This document shows positions 6,577-14,757 of a stretch of DNA of 24,099 bases, in pieces (position 1 is the first letter of the stretch; each line of letters opens with the position of its first letter). Below the pieces are notes generated by a model. The model searched no databases. It was given only the letters and a program-made list of their open reading frames with translations, and had not been told where the DNA came from. The stretch is taken from assembly GCA_018064165.1 (NCBI GenBank), contig JAGOZV010000003.1:1-24099 (forward strand). Direction: 5' to 3'. The stretch is from Candidatus Saccharimonadota bacterium. Lineage in GTDB: Bacteria > Patescibacteriota > Saccharimonadia > Saccharimonadales > Saccharimonadaceae. A program made the translations under genes and the position numbers.

Positions 6577-7485
6577 ATGAGTAGTATTCAATTGGATACA
6601 AAAGAACATCCACCACATTTACATGTTCCAGTTTTATTAGAGCAATCTCTTAGTATTCTTCAACCAAAGAAGGGCGAATCTTATTTAGATTTAACCGCAG
6701 GGTATGGGGGGCACGCTAAAGAGTTTCTAAAAATAACTAAAAACTATAAAGATTCAGTTTTGGTTGATCGTGATGAATTCGCGATTTTAAACCTTAAAGC
6801 GCTTCAAGCGAAGGGAGCTGAATTAATGCATACCGACTTTATAAGCGCCACAGAAAAGCTTATAGAAGAGGAAAAAAAATTCGACATCGTGTTTGTGGAT
6901 TTGGGAGTTTCGTCACCACAGCTCGATAAAGAAGAGAGAGGGTTTTCCTTTAATAAAGACGGTCCGCTAGATATGCGGATGGATCGTCGTCAAGACATTT
7001 CGGCCGCCGATATTGTAAATCGGGCCACGCCAAAAGAGCTAGAAACTATCATCGCAAAATATGGCGAAGAAAAGCCAGCTTTTACGGCAAGAATTGTAGA
7101 GGCAATTCGTACAAACCGTCCAATTAGAACAACAAAGGAATTATCTGATTTAATCTTGAGCCAGCATCGTGGGGGATGGCAAAAAACTCATCCAGCCACG
7201 CGCACTTTTCAAGCTCTGCGTATAGCAACCAACGAAGAAATTAAGCAAGTTGAAAACTTGTTGCCAAAACTATCAAAATTATTAAATAATGGAGGTCGCG
7301 TCGGCATAATTAGTTTTCATAGTTTAGAAGATAGGTTGGTTAAACAGTATTTTAAAGATCAGGACGAAGCCGGCTTAGAGGCTAGCCTGAAGCTATTGAC
7401 CAAAAAACCCATAGACGGAGCAACTTACGATGTTCACAATCCGCGGTCACGAAGCGCCAAGCTACGTGCTGCAGTGAAAAAATAA
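6577..7485 (+). CDS. rsmH: 16S rRNA (cytosine-1402-N4)-methyltransferase
   Basis: RsmH (MraW) uses S-adenosylmethionine to methylate the N4 of C1402 in the ribosomal decoding centre. The 302-residue protein has the usual length and motifs: HVPVLLEQSL near the start, the SAM loop YLDLTAGYGGHAKEFL, DRDEFAI, FVDLGVSSPQLDKEERGFSF, DGPLDMRMDRRQ, HPATRTFQALRIATNEE, GGRVGIISFHSLEDRLVK and the basic end NPRSRSAKLRAA. I chose the ATG at 6577 over the in-frame GTG at 6562 because the GTG lies within the -10-like elements and family proteins begin shortly before the HxPVLL motif. It is the second gene of the dcw cluster, as in most bacteria. Confidence 0.94.
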   Translation: MSSIQLDTKEHPPHLHVPVLLEQSLSILQPKKGESYLDLTAGYGGHAKEFLKITKNYKDSVLVDRDEFAILNLKALQAKGAELMHTDFISATEKLIEEEKKFDIVFVDLGVSSPQLDKEERGFSFNKDGPLDMRMDRRQDISAADIVNRATPKELETIIAKYGEEKPAFTARIVEAIRTNRPIRTTKELSDLILSQHRGGWQKTHPATRTFQALRIATNEEIKQVENLLPKLSKLLNNGGRVGIISFHSLEDRLVKQYFKDQDEAGLEASLKLLTKKPIDGATYDVHNPRSRSAKLRAAVKK

Positions 7486-7507
7486 AAAAATAGGAAAGGG
7501 TTCAAAA

Positions 7508-7573
7508 ATGCCAATCCACATTCCTGTGAAATTCGCTGACACAACACAAGTTGTTGAAGTTCGCGTAAAGTAG
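7508..7573 (+). CDS. 21-residue small ORF between rsmH and ftsL
   Basis: ATG-started frame encoding MPIHIPVKFADTTQVVEVRV plus a final K, stop TAG. It has one of the best ribosome binding sites of the cluster, AGGAAAGGG at 7492-7500, 7 nt before the ATG. It starts 22 nt after the rsmH stop. A GC-rich hairpin (7582-7610) begins 8 nt after its stop, which is the layout of a leader peptide, though the hairpin lacks a following U-run. I do not recognise the peptide. Translation is likely from the ribosome binding site; function is unknown. Confidence 0.5.
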   Translation: MPIHIPVKFADTTQVVEVRVK

Positions 7574-7581
7574 CAAAAACT

Positions 7582-7610
7582 CTGCCTGCCTTAATTACTA
7601 GGGCAGGCAG
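7582..7610. terminator. GC-rich hairpin; terminator-shaped on the minus strand
   Basis: CTGCCTGCC (7582-7590) and GGCAGGCAG (7602-7610) form a perfect 9-bp stem with an 11-nt loop. On the plus strand it is followed by GACCAAAATA, no U-tract. Read on the minus strand it is followed by AG and then five T, the form of an intrinsic terminator. It could stop antisense transcription or protect or tune the ftsL message. Confidence 0.45.
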
Positions 7611-7645
7611 GACCAAAATATTAAAATAAAAACGAAAAAACAAAC

Positions 7646-7999
7646 ATGCAGTATCAACCACCACGTTCTTATACTAGCACGCGCCGTAGAGAAAATAGTT
7701 TTTCTCGCAATCAAAATACAGTCGCGTTCGCATCTCCGATTAAACTCGGCCCAGTTGCTCACACTATTTTAGTAGCACTAATGGTAACAGTTTTGGGGCT
7801 TATTTATTTAACGCAAGCCACCCAAGCTACGAATTACGATTATGCTACTCAGGAAGTGGAAAGCCAAATTGCCGAATTAAATATTCAGCGCGAAGATTTA
7901 GAAGTTGAAAACGCGCGTCTAACGGCAATTGAAACAGTAAAATCAAGCGATGTTGCTTCAGCTATGGTATCACCGAGCGAAGTGAATTATACTAGATAA
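7646..7999 (+). CDS. ftsL: FtsL-like bitopic division protein
   Basis: A 117-residue protein with a basic, disordered cytoplasmic N-terminus (residues 1-35), one membrane segment (about 37-56, VAHTILVALMVTVLGLIYL) and a short predicted coiled coil (about 66-96, heptad-like QEVESQIAELNIQREDLEVE). This is the architecture of FtsL/FtsB, which form a complex with FtsQ that activates the FtsW-FtsI synthase. The sequence itself is too divergent to separate FtsL from FtsB; the position between rsmH and ftsI, the normal ftsL place, decides the call. No Shine-Dalgarno is visible before the ATG. The stop is 5 nt before ftsI. Confidence 0.75.
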   Translation: MQYQPPRSYTSTRRRENSFSRNQNTVAFASPIKLGPVAHTILVALMVTVLGLIYLTQATQATNYDYATQEVESQIAELNIQREDLEVENARLTAIETVKSSDVASAMVSPSEVNYTR

Positions 8000-8004
8000 A
8001 GGTT

Positions 8005-9738
8005 ATGAATCAATCTTTGCTAAATAAACGTATAGAACTTCTAGGCCTCATTATATTTATAGTGGCCTTTTTGTTCGTTGGACGATTATTTTATTTGCAA
8101 ATTATTAAACATGATCATTACGTGGCACTTGCCGACAACGAGCAACTTAAGCGTTTAAAGCTGCCAGCAAAACGTGGCACTATTTATGTTAAAGACGGCT
8201 CCTCTGTTAGGCCGTTGGTTTTAAATCAACCAATATATACAGTTTTCGCCGATCCTAAAATTACCAAAGAAGACGATAAAATAATTTCTACAGTTAAAGA
8301 CGTGGCGGGGGGTAATGCTAAAAAGAACCTCGAAGATTTATTAGCAAAGAAAGATACGCGATACCAAATTCTTGCAACAGGCTTAACTCGTCATCAAGCC
8401 GATTTAATTAAAGAGAAAAAATTAAGTGGAATCGGTTTTCAAGAGGGTACCCAGCGCGTTTATCCTGAAGGATCTTTGGCGTCTCAGGTGTTAGGTTTTG
8501 TTGATCATTCTGGCGAAGGTCGTTATGGGGTGGAAGGCAAATTAAACGACAGGCTTAAAGGCGAAGACGGCCTCCTTCAATCTGTTACAGATGTAAGCTC
8601 GGTGCCTTTAACAATTGGCGGTAAGAATATTAATCAGCCAGCAAAAAATGGCGATAATTTAGTTTTAACAATCGATAGAAATATTCAATATCAGGTTGAA
8701 CAAACTCTTCTTAAATATAAAGAAAAGTTTGGTGCGGATAGTTTAAGTGCAGTTGTTATGGATGCCAATACTGGCGCAGTTTTAGGAATGGCAAACTTGC
8801 CAGATTATAAACCGGCCGAGTTCAATAAAGTTACAGACATAAGCTCTTTTAATAATAATGTTATTAGTTTAGATTACGAGCCTGCTTCTACTATAAAGCC
8901 ATTTTCTTTAGCTGCAGCGATTGATACAGGTGCAATAAGACCAACCGATACCTACGTTAACACCGATTCAATAAAGGTCGAAGACCGAGTAATAAATAAT
9001 GCGCTAAAAGGCCATACGGGTACTTTAACTTTTCAGCAAGTCCTGAATCTTTCGTCAAATACAGGCACGGTAACAGCATTTAAACGAATGGGGAATGGCA
9101 ATAATATTACTAAAGAAGCTCGTCAAACGGTTTACAGCTATTTTCACGATCGTTTCGGCCTTGGACGAAAAACAGGCATAGAATTAACCGGAGAAGTTCC
9201 TGGTATGGTAATTTCCCCAGAAGAGCAAGAGGGAAACGCTGTACGATATTCTAATATGTCCTTTGGTCAAGGCCTTTATCCTACAATGATTCAAGCAGTT
9301 TCGGGGTATTCAGCGCTTGTTAATGGTGGAAAGTATTTTCAGCCAACGGTAGTTGCTGGTGTGGTAGATAATAACGGAAAATACGTACAAGATGCAGTTA
9401 AAGCAGGCGAACAAATAATAAAAGAATCTACCTCTGTTACAATGCAAGAAATGACTAATCAATCGCTTAATTCGTATACCTATTCTACACATAAAAAAGG
9501 CTACAATATTGGCGGTAAAACAGGTACAGCAGAGGTTATACGTAATGGTGCATATACTAAAGATGAAACAATCGCTAGTTTTTTGGGTCATGGTGGCGAT
9601 AATAACCAGAAATACGCTATTATGGTAAGAGTCTCTAAAAAAGGCTCTAAAATGGAGGGAACCACACATAGCATGCCAATCTTCAACGAAATTTCAAACT
9701 TTATGATAGATTATTTAGGGATAAAAACGAAGGGATAA
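8005..9738 (+). CDS. ftsI: Division transpeptidase, penicillin-binding protein 2/3 class
   Basis: A 577-residue class B penicillin-binding protein that cross-links septal peptidoglycan. It has an N-terminal membrane anchor (about residues 10-30), a PBP dimerisation domain (to about 200, including RGTIYVKDG and RVYPEGSLASQVLGF) and a transpeptidase domain. The three active-site motifs are S295-T-I-K298 (in YEPASTIKPF), S350-S-N352 (in LNLSSNTGT) and K505-T-G507 (in GGKTGTAE). No PASTA repeats follow. The neighbours ftsL, ftsW and ftsQ point to the division enzyme and not the elongation one. The weak ribosome binding site (AAAGG two bases before TATG) and 5-nt gap suggest coupling to ftsL. Confidence 0.92.
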   Translation: MNQSLLNKRIELLGLIIFIVAFLFVGRLFYLQIIKHDHYVALADNEQLKRLKLPAKRGTIYVKDGSSVRPLVLNQPIYTVFADPKITKEDDKIISTVKDVAGGNAKKNLEDLLAKKDTRYQILATGLTRHQADLIKEKKLSGIGFQEGTQRVYPEGSLASQVLGFVDHSGEGRYGVEGKLNDRLKGEDGLLQSVTDVSSVPLTIGGKNINQPAKNGDNLVLTIDRNIQYQVEQTLLKYKEKFGADSLSAVVMDANTGAVLGMANLPDYKPAEFNKVTDISSFNNNVISLDYEPASTIKPFSLAAAIDTGAIRPTDTYVNTDSIKVEDRVINNALKGHTGTLTFQQVLNLSSNTGTVTAFKRMGNGNNITKEARQTVYSYFHDRFGLGRKTGIELTGEVPGMVISPEEQEGNAVRYSNMSFGQGLYPTMIQAVSGYSALVNGGKYFQPTVVAGVVDNNGKYVQDAVKAGEQIIKESTSVTMQEMTNQSLNSYTYSTHKKGYNIGGKTGTAEVIRNGAYTKDETIASFLGHGGDNNQKYAIMVRVSKKGSKMEGTTHSMPIFNEISNFMIDYLGIKTKG

Positions 9739-9741
9739 TAT

Positions 9742-10776
9742 ATGGATCAGACACTCGGCGCCATGATAGAACAATTACCGCACATAATGCTTCTTGCAGT
9801 CGGGGGCTTTTTGCTGGCAACACTGCTAACGCCAATTTACACATTTTTTGCGTATCGCTATAAATTTTGGAAAAAACAACGAACAACTAGTACAACTGGT
9901 GAAGAATTAACTGTATTTAATAAATTGCATGCCAATAAATTTAAACGAAATATCCCCACAATGGCAGGAATGGTATTTATTTTATCAATTGTGGTTATTA
10001 CTTTGTTGTTCAATCTAGACAGAGGCCAAACTTATCTTCCGTTAGTGGCCTTGGTTGGCGGCGCAATTGTAGGATTACTAGACGATATAATAAATTTACG
10101 CAGTAATGGAAAAGGTACGGCTGGTCTTCGCTCTAGTATTAAATTTGCCATGATTGCTTTTTTGGGCCTTTTCTTAGGGTGGTTTTTCTACTACAAACTA
10201 GGCGTAAACAGTATTTACGTGCCATTTGTGGGCGATTGGACGCTTGGCTGGTGGATTATTCCAATTTTTGCTTTCGCTGTAGTTGCAACAGGAAATGCAG
10301 TAAATATTAGCGATGGTTTAGATGGTTTGGCTGGTGGTTTGTTAGCAATTTCCTACATGGCTTTTGGCGTAATCGCACTGGTTCAAGGACAATATATTTT
10401 AGCAGGTTTTACATTTACTGTTGTCGGCGCTCTTTTAAGCTATCTTTGGTTTAATATTTATCCGGCTCGTTTTTTCATGGGCGACGTGGGTAGTTTTAGT
10501 CTAGGGGCTAGTTTAGGCGTTATTGCAATGCTTACAGACTCATTGTTTTTGTTGCCAATTATTGGCATACTTTTCGTTGTAGAAGCTGGTTCAAGTGCTC
10601 TTCAAATTTTTAGTAAAAAAGTTTTCGGTAAAAAAATATTTCTGTCTGCTCCAATTCATCATCATCTTGAAGCATCTGGTTGGCCAGAAACAAAAGTTAC
10701 AATGCGTTTTTGGGTGATTGGCTCAGTGGCTGCTTTCATTGGTATTTTAGTGGCACTGCTTGGAGGTCACATTTAA
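9742..10776 (+). CDS. mraY: Phospho-N-acetylmuramoyl-pentapeptide transferase
   Basis: MraY makes lipid I by moving phospho-MurNAc-pentapeptide onto undecaprenyl phosphate in the membrane. The 344-residue protein has about ten membrane segments and the family signatures: IPTMAGMVF (usually PTMGG), VGLLDDIINLR with D114-D115, GNAVNISDGLDGLAGGL with the Mg-binding D191, FFMGDVGSFSLG with D248, and the H306-H-H308 motif in SAPIHHHLEASGWPETK. AAGGGA just before the start, overlapping the ftsI stop region, serves as ribosome binding site. It directly follows ftsI; murE and murF, which often lie between them, are absent. Confidence 0.95.
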   Translation: MDQTLGAMIEQLPHIMLLAVGGFLLATLLTPIYTFFAYRYKFWKKQRTTSTTGEELTVFNKLHANKFKRNIPTMAGMVFILSIVVITLLFNLDRGQTYLPLVALVGGAIVGLLDDIINLRSNGKGTAGLRSSIKFAMIAFLGLFLGWFFYYKLGVNSIYVPFVGDWTLGWWIIPIFAFAVVATGNAVNISDGLDGLAGGLLAISYMAFGVIALVQGQYILAGFTFTVVGALLSYLWFNIYPARFFMGDVGSFSLGASLGVIAMLTDSLFLLPIIGILFVVEAGSSALQIFSKKVFGKKIFLSAPIHHHLEASGWPETKVTMRFWVIGSVAAFIGILVALLGGHI

Positions 10777-10778
10777 CT

Positions 10779-12092
10779 GTGAATTGGAAACTGCTAATAT
10801 CACCAAGTTGGTGGAATAAAAACGCCAGTGACGGTAATTTTTTCAATGTAAAAGTGTCTCGTAAACACCGTCCCGATTATATGATCGTGCTTGTTATGGG
10901 ATTACTTATGCTTCTAGGCTTGGTTATAATTTACGCCATTGGGCCGCAACGGGCAATTGTCTTAAATAATGCTTACGGCGCTAATTATGGCGACTCTTAT
11001 TTCTTTATTAAGCAGTTGCAAAGTTTGGTTATAGCAATAATCGCATTTATTGTTGCTTTTAAGTTTCCAATTAATCAACTGGGCAAGCTTAGTAAGATAA
11101 TTCTAATAATTGCAGTTTTGGCTTCTGTGGTGCTAGCTGTGTCAGGATTGCTAGGTTTGCCATTTGCAAAAAGCGCCTTAGGCGCAACTCGTTGGTTTAA
11201 TATTTTTGGTATAAGTATACAGCCATCCGAATTACTTAAAATTGCTATATTGCTTTTTGGCGCAGGTTTCCTAGGAAATCGTGTTAAAGAAGGCAAAATT
11301 AACGATTTTAAAACGACAATAGTACCGTTTCTTGCCATTTTAGCAGTTGCATTACTTCTAGTTGTAGTTATTCAAAAAGATCTTGGAACAGGCATTGCCA
11401 TACTGGCAATTGCAAGTGCTGCACTTTTTGCTTCTGGCATGGATAGCAAAATATTAATACGCCTAGCTATTGTCTTTGTACTATTGGGTTCTGTAATGAT
11501 TTTTTCATCACCTCACCGTGTTGCTCGCATTTCTACCTTTTTTAAGGGTGACTCCACTTCTGTAGAAGATGCCGGTTCTTATCATATAGAACATGCCAAA
11601 ATAGCCATTGGTAGCGGCGGAATGTTTGGCGTCGGTATTGGCAACAGCGTTCAAGCTACCGGTTATTTACCTGAAGCAATTAACGATTCAGTCTTTGCTA
11701 TTATGGGTGAAATGTTTGGCTTTGTAGGATTAGTCGTAATAATGCTTTTGTTCGGAGCTTTGCTTATAAGAATACTTAACGTGGCCGAAAGGCTAGTCGA
11801 CCCTAGATTGAAACTAATCGCCATAGGAGTATTTGGCTGGATTGCTGCGCATGTCGTGTTAAATATTGGTGCAATGATTGGGCTGATTCCATTAACAGGT
11901 ATTACGCTTCCTTTGCTAAGTTTCGGTGGAACCAGTATGTTATTTATTGCTGCCGCGCTAGGCTTAATCTTTCAGCTGTCTGGTTACACAGAGCATCCAA
12001 ATTCATCAAAATTAAAGGAGACTCAGAATGAAAATTCTTACAGTCGGCGGGGGGTCGGGCGGTCACGTCACACCCGTCGTAGCAGTTATTAA
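10779..12092 (+). CDS. ftsW: Septal peptidoglycan polymerase FtsW (SEDS family)
   Basis: FtsW polymerises glycan strands from lipid II and works with FtsI. The start is placed at GTG 10779, 2 nt after the mraY stop, with GGAGG (10762-10766) 12 nt upstream; a longer frame reading back to 10680 would lie inside mraY. The resulting 437 residues carry about ten membrane segments and SEDS motifs: GATRWFNIFGISIQPSELLK, QKDLGTG, HAKIAIGSGGMFGVGIG, LPEAINDSVFAIMGEMFG (with the conserved Asp) and TGITLPLLSFGGTSM. The C-terminal tail is basic and Ser/Arg-rich (RRGVGRSRHTRRSSY) and its last 65 nt overlap murG in another frame. Confidence 0.93.
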   Translation: MNWKLLISPSWWNKNASDGNFFNVKVSRKHRPDYMIVLVMGLLMLLGLVIIYAIGPQRAIVLNNAYGANYGDSYFFIKQLQSLVIAIIAFIVAFKFPINQLGKLSKIILIIAVLASVVLAVSGLLGLPFAKSALGATRWFNIFGISIQPSELLKIAILLFGAGFLGNRVKEGKINDFKTTIVPFLAILAVALLLVVVIQKDLGTGIAILAIASAALFASGMDSKILIRLAIVFVLLGSVMIFSSPHRVARISTFFKGDSTSVEDAGSYHIEHAKIAIGSGGMFGVGIGNSVQATGYLPEAINDSVFAIMGEMFGFVGLVVIMLLFGALLIRILNVAERLVDPRLKLIAIGVFGWIAAHVVLNIGAMIGLIPLTGITLPLLSFGGTSMLFIAAALGLIFQLSGYTEHPNSSKLKETQNENSYSRRGVGRSRHTRRSSY

Positions 12093-13185
12093 AGAAATTA
12101 AAAAAAATAATCCTAACACGGAAGTTCGTTTTTGGTGTGACTCTGTTTTTTACGATAGAGCTACATCTATTATGCATAGCTATGATGAATCAATTAATGT
12201 CAGCAAAATAAGTGCCGGAAAATTTCGCCGGTACAATCATCTTAATTTTTGGCAACATTTAATGATTCCTTCAATTGTTTTTCCTAACATTCGTGATTTA
12301 TTTTTAATAATAGCTGGTTTTTTCCAAAGCTTCTTTAAGTTGATTTTTTGGAGGCCCGATGTCATTTTTATCAAAGGTGGCTACGTGTGTTTGCCCGTTG
12401 GTGTTGCTGCTCATTTATTGCGAATTCCGTTTGTCATTCACGATTCAGATGCTCACCCAGGCTTAACGAATAGAATTTTATCTAAATATGCTACAAAAAT
12501 TGCCACTGGTGCGCCATTGAAATACTATAATTATCCTAAAGAAAAATCTTATTACGTTGGAATTCCGGTAGACGATAAATTTAAGCCGTTGACAAAAAAA
12601 CAACAAAACGAAGCCAAGAAGCGGTGGGGAATAGACGTGAATATTCCGTTGGTTGTAGTTACTGGCGGCGGACTTGGTGCTAAAAGAATTAATAAGGCTG
12701 TTGTTTCTGCTAGGGAAGGGCTGGAAAAGGTTACTCACACAGTGCTTGTCTCTGGTCAAGATGATTACGCGTCTTTAAAAGAAAGCGTAAAAAACTCAAA
12801 AAAATTTACCTTGTACGATTTCATCAGTAAAGATATGGCCGGTCTTTTAGGCGCGGCAGATGTAGTAGTAGCTCGTGCCGGCGCAACAAGCTTACTGGAG
12901 CTGGCGGCGCTTAATAAGCCTACTATTTTAATACCGAATGCAAAATTAACTGGTGGTCATCAACTCAAAAACGCTAAAGTTTATGAAGATGCAAATGCAG
13001 TTATTATTCTTAACGAAGATAAATTAGAAAACGAACCAAACCTGTTGGTGGATGCAATAAAAGGTATCCTTGATTCAGAAAAAAAGGCCGAACAATTAAG
13101 TTCAAATTTTGCCCAGTTTGCTAAGCCTGAAGCCGCTAAAGACGTGGCAGATTTAGTTCTGGCTGTAGGAGAAAGAAATAACTAG
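12028..13185 (+). CDS. murG: UDP-GlcNAc--lipid I N-acetylglucosaminyltransferase
   Basis: MurG converts lipid I to lipid II at the inner face of the membrane. The 385-residue GT-B protein begins with the G-loop ILTVGGGSGGHVTPVVAV, has IHDSDAHPGLTNRILSKYA (usually HEQNAVPG), a second G-loop VVTGGGLGAKRINKAV, and the UDP-GlcNAc-site segment VVARAGATSLLELAALNKPT followed by GGHQLKNAKVY. A strong AAAGGAGA about 7-14 nt upstream (within ftsW) sets the ATG at 12028. The hydrophobic stretch near residues 85-115 (FLIIAGFFQSFFKLIFW) fits MurG's membrane-binding patch and is longer than usual. Confidence 0.94.
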   Translation: MKILTVGGGSGGHVTPVVAVIKEIKKNNPNTEVRFWCDSVFYDRATSIMHSYDESINVSKISAGKFRRYNHLNFWQHLMIPSIVFPNIRDLFLIIAGFFQSFFKLIFWRPDVIFIKGGYVCLPVGVAAHLLRIPFVIHDSDAHPGLTNRILSKYATKIATGAPLKYYNYPKEKSYYVGIPVDDKFKPLTKKQQNEAKKRWGIDVNIPLVVVTGGGLGAKRINKAVVSAREGLEKVTHTVLVSGQDDYASLKESVKNSKKFTLYDFISKDMAGLLGAADVVVARAGATSLLELAALNKPTILIPNAKLTGGHQLKNAKVYEDANAVIILNEDKLENEPNLLVDAIKGILDSEKKAEQLSSNFAQFAKPEAAKDVADLVLAVGERNN

Positions 13186-13187
13186 CC

Positions 13188-14063
13188 ATGCCAAAAAGAA
13201 GAACTTCCGATAAATACGTACGAAGCAAAACTCTTTCTAGCTATTCACCAGGGTCTAATGAAGGTGGCGATCGTGAATCTGAAAAATCTGAGCGTCGACG
13301 TGTGCGACGCGTAAAAGCTTTGCAAAAACGAGCCATTACAGTTTTGGGCGTTCTTGCTATTTTGGTGTTATGCATTGGGACGCTAATATTTAATTTTACG
13401 TCTAACGTTACAATTAATGCAGTTTCTGCCTCATCCGATATAGTAAATGCACCAGAAAAAGAAAAGTATGAAAAACTAATTGATAGTTATCTTGGCTCTA
13501 GACCTTCTTCAAGATTAAGGTTGTCATTAGATTTAGCAGATTTAAGCAATTTTCTACAAAACGATGCACCTGAAGTTAAATATGTGAAACGCGCCAGTTT
13601 CAACGGACTTGGCGTAACTAACTATGACATTGTTTTCAGAGAGCCTATTATAAGATGGCAGGTTGGTGACAAAACCTACTATGTAGACTCGGAAGGAGTT
13701 ACCTTTCAGAATAATCTTTTTGCCAGTCCACAAATTGAATTACGTGATGCATCATTGGCGGGTGGATTAATTAGCGACGGTGAGGTTAAGATTAGTAGAA
13801 GAATTTTAGAGTTCTCTGGGCGTTTAGTCTCGAGTGTACACGATCAAAACTACCAGGTTGAATACTTATCTCTTCCTGCAGACACTACCCGCCAAATTGC
13901 TCTGAAAACAACAAATAGGCCAACCGAGTTTATCTTTTCTATTGATCAGTCTGTTGCTCAACAGGTAGACGCTATGAAGCAAGCGATTACCTATATGGAT
14001 GAAACGGGGCAGGGGGCTGCCATTATAGATTTACGGGTGCCAAACCGAGCCTACTATAAATAG
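13188..14063 (+). CDS. ftsQ: FtsQ/DivIB-like division protein
   Basis: A 291-residue bitopic protein: a long basic cytoplasmic N-terminus (1-48, many Lys/Arg/Ser), one membrane segment (about 49-70, AITVLGVLAILVLCIGTLIF), then an extracytoplasmic region with a POTRA-like start and the FtsQ-type strands PEVKYVKRASFNGLG, VFREPIIRWQVGDKTYYVD and SEGVTFQNN. FtsQ anchors the FtsL/FtsB complex that activates FtsW-FtsI. Overall similarity is low, as usual for this family; the position after murG supports the call. It begins 2 nt after the murG stop and is the last gene of the cluster: ftsA and ftsZ do not follow. Confidence 0.78.
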   Translation: MPKRRTSDKYVRSKTLSSYSPGSNEGGDRESEKSERRRVRRVKALQKRAITVLGVLAILVLCIGTLIFNFTSNVTINAVSASSDIVNAPEKEKYEKLIDSYLGSRPSSRLRLSLDLADLSNFLQNDAPEVKYVKRASFNGLGVTNYDIVFREPIIRWQVGDKTYYVDSEGVTFQNNLFASPQIELRDASLAGGLISDGEVKISRRILEFSGRLVSSVHDQNYQVEYLSLPADTTRQIALKTTNRPTEFIFSIDQSVAQQVDAMKQAITYMDETGQGAAIIDLRVPNRAYYK

Positions 14064-14076
14064 ACGCTTACCCCTC

Positions 14077-14100
14077 CACCCTACGTGGTGTTCGTTTTTT
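14077..14100 (+). terminator. Possible weak terminator after ftsQ
   Basis: CACC (14077-14080) and GGTG (14087-14090) form a 4-bp stem with a 6-nt loop, followed by TTCG and six T (14095-14100), 14 nt after the ftsQ stop. The stem is short for an efficient intrinsic terminator. Its place at the end of the dcw operon and before a 750-bp gap is the main support. Confidence 0.35.
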
Positions 14101-14491
14101 GTTCTATTTAAGCATAAACGAAAAAAACATATTATAATATTAAAACATCAAAAAAGCAAATATAGGCGAGGGGAGTAGAAAAAGGGGAAGTATATAATAA
14201 AATTAAAAAAAAGCAAATATGTGACCATAGCTGTGGAAAACTATTAAATTGAGCCCTTAGCCATAGCGCGCTTACTTCATGCGATTATGTAGAATCGTTG
14301 TAATAAAGTACTAACAAAGTGTACACGAACCTTAAAATAAATTTTAAAAATTAATTTAGAACACAAATAGAAAATGAATAGCACTACCACTGTTAATAGA
14401 AGCCATAATGCGTATTTTCGATTATTTAAAGTTGAGTCAGTATTCATCTGTATAGCCATATTTCTTAGACCCAAAAGAAGTATTGTGCGAC

Positions 14492-14744
14492 GTTAAGTCT
14501 ATAACTATGATTTGGTATTTGTGTTGTGCTTCTACTATTTTTGCCATCTACTTTTTTTGTTTTTGCTATGTATTTTTTTATTGCGCCCTACTTTTAGTTA
14601 CTAATTGCGTTTGATGCTATGCTTTTTTATTTTGCGCTTTGTGTTAATAAAATTGGTTTATTTGTGCAGATATATTTAATGCTATTAAGTTCTAGTTTTG
14701 TTCTATATATAGCGTGCTGTCATTTTCTAGCGTGTAGACTTAAC
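14492..14744. repeat. T-rich low-complexity block bounded by a perfect 10-bp inverted repeat
   Basis: GTTAAGTCTA (14492-14501) and its exact reverse complement TAGACTTAAC (14735-14744) enclose about 230 bp in which the plus strand is strongly T-biased; for example 37 of the 60 bases at 14521-14580 are T. Short GC or GCG units recur every 10-20 bases (ttttgcc, tttgcta, ttgcgcc, ttgcgtt, ttgcgct). Near the right end TAGCGTG occurs twice about 18 bp apart. The block could be a small element, a decayed gene or a U-rich RNA closed by a 10-bp helix. Confidence 0.5.
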
Positions 14745-14751
14745 TATGTTA

Positions 14752-14757
14752 TATACT
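14752..14757 (+). promoter_or_regulatory. -10-like element before the acetyltransferase
   Basis: TATACT at 14752-14757, with TG four bases before it, would start transcription near 14764, giving a 48-nt leader that contains the ribosome binding site. No -35 of quality is visible at 17 bp. Confidence 0.35.

Noticed and set aside
10680..10778. Longer ftsW start inside mraY
   Set aside because: The added residues are an out-of-frame reading of conserved MraY C-terminus; GTG 10779 has a GGAGG upstream.
14277..14474. Minus-strand small membrane-protein frame (65 codons with TTG start, 60 with ATG at 14459)
   Set aside because: One hydrophobic segment is plausible, but there is no ribosome binding site or promoter, and AT-rich DNA yields such frames by chance; not called.
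14507..14679. Two overlapping short frames encoding Phe/Cys-rich hydrophobic peptides
   Set aside because: They follow from T-rich low complexity and lack ribosome binding sites; mentioned only as a possible decayed gene.
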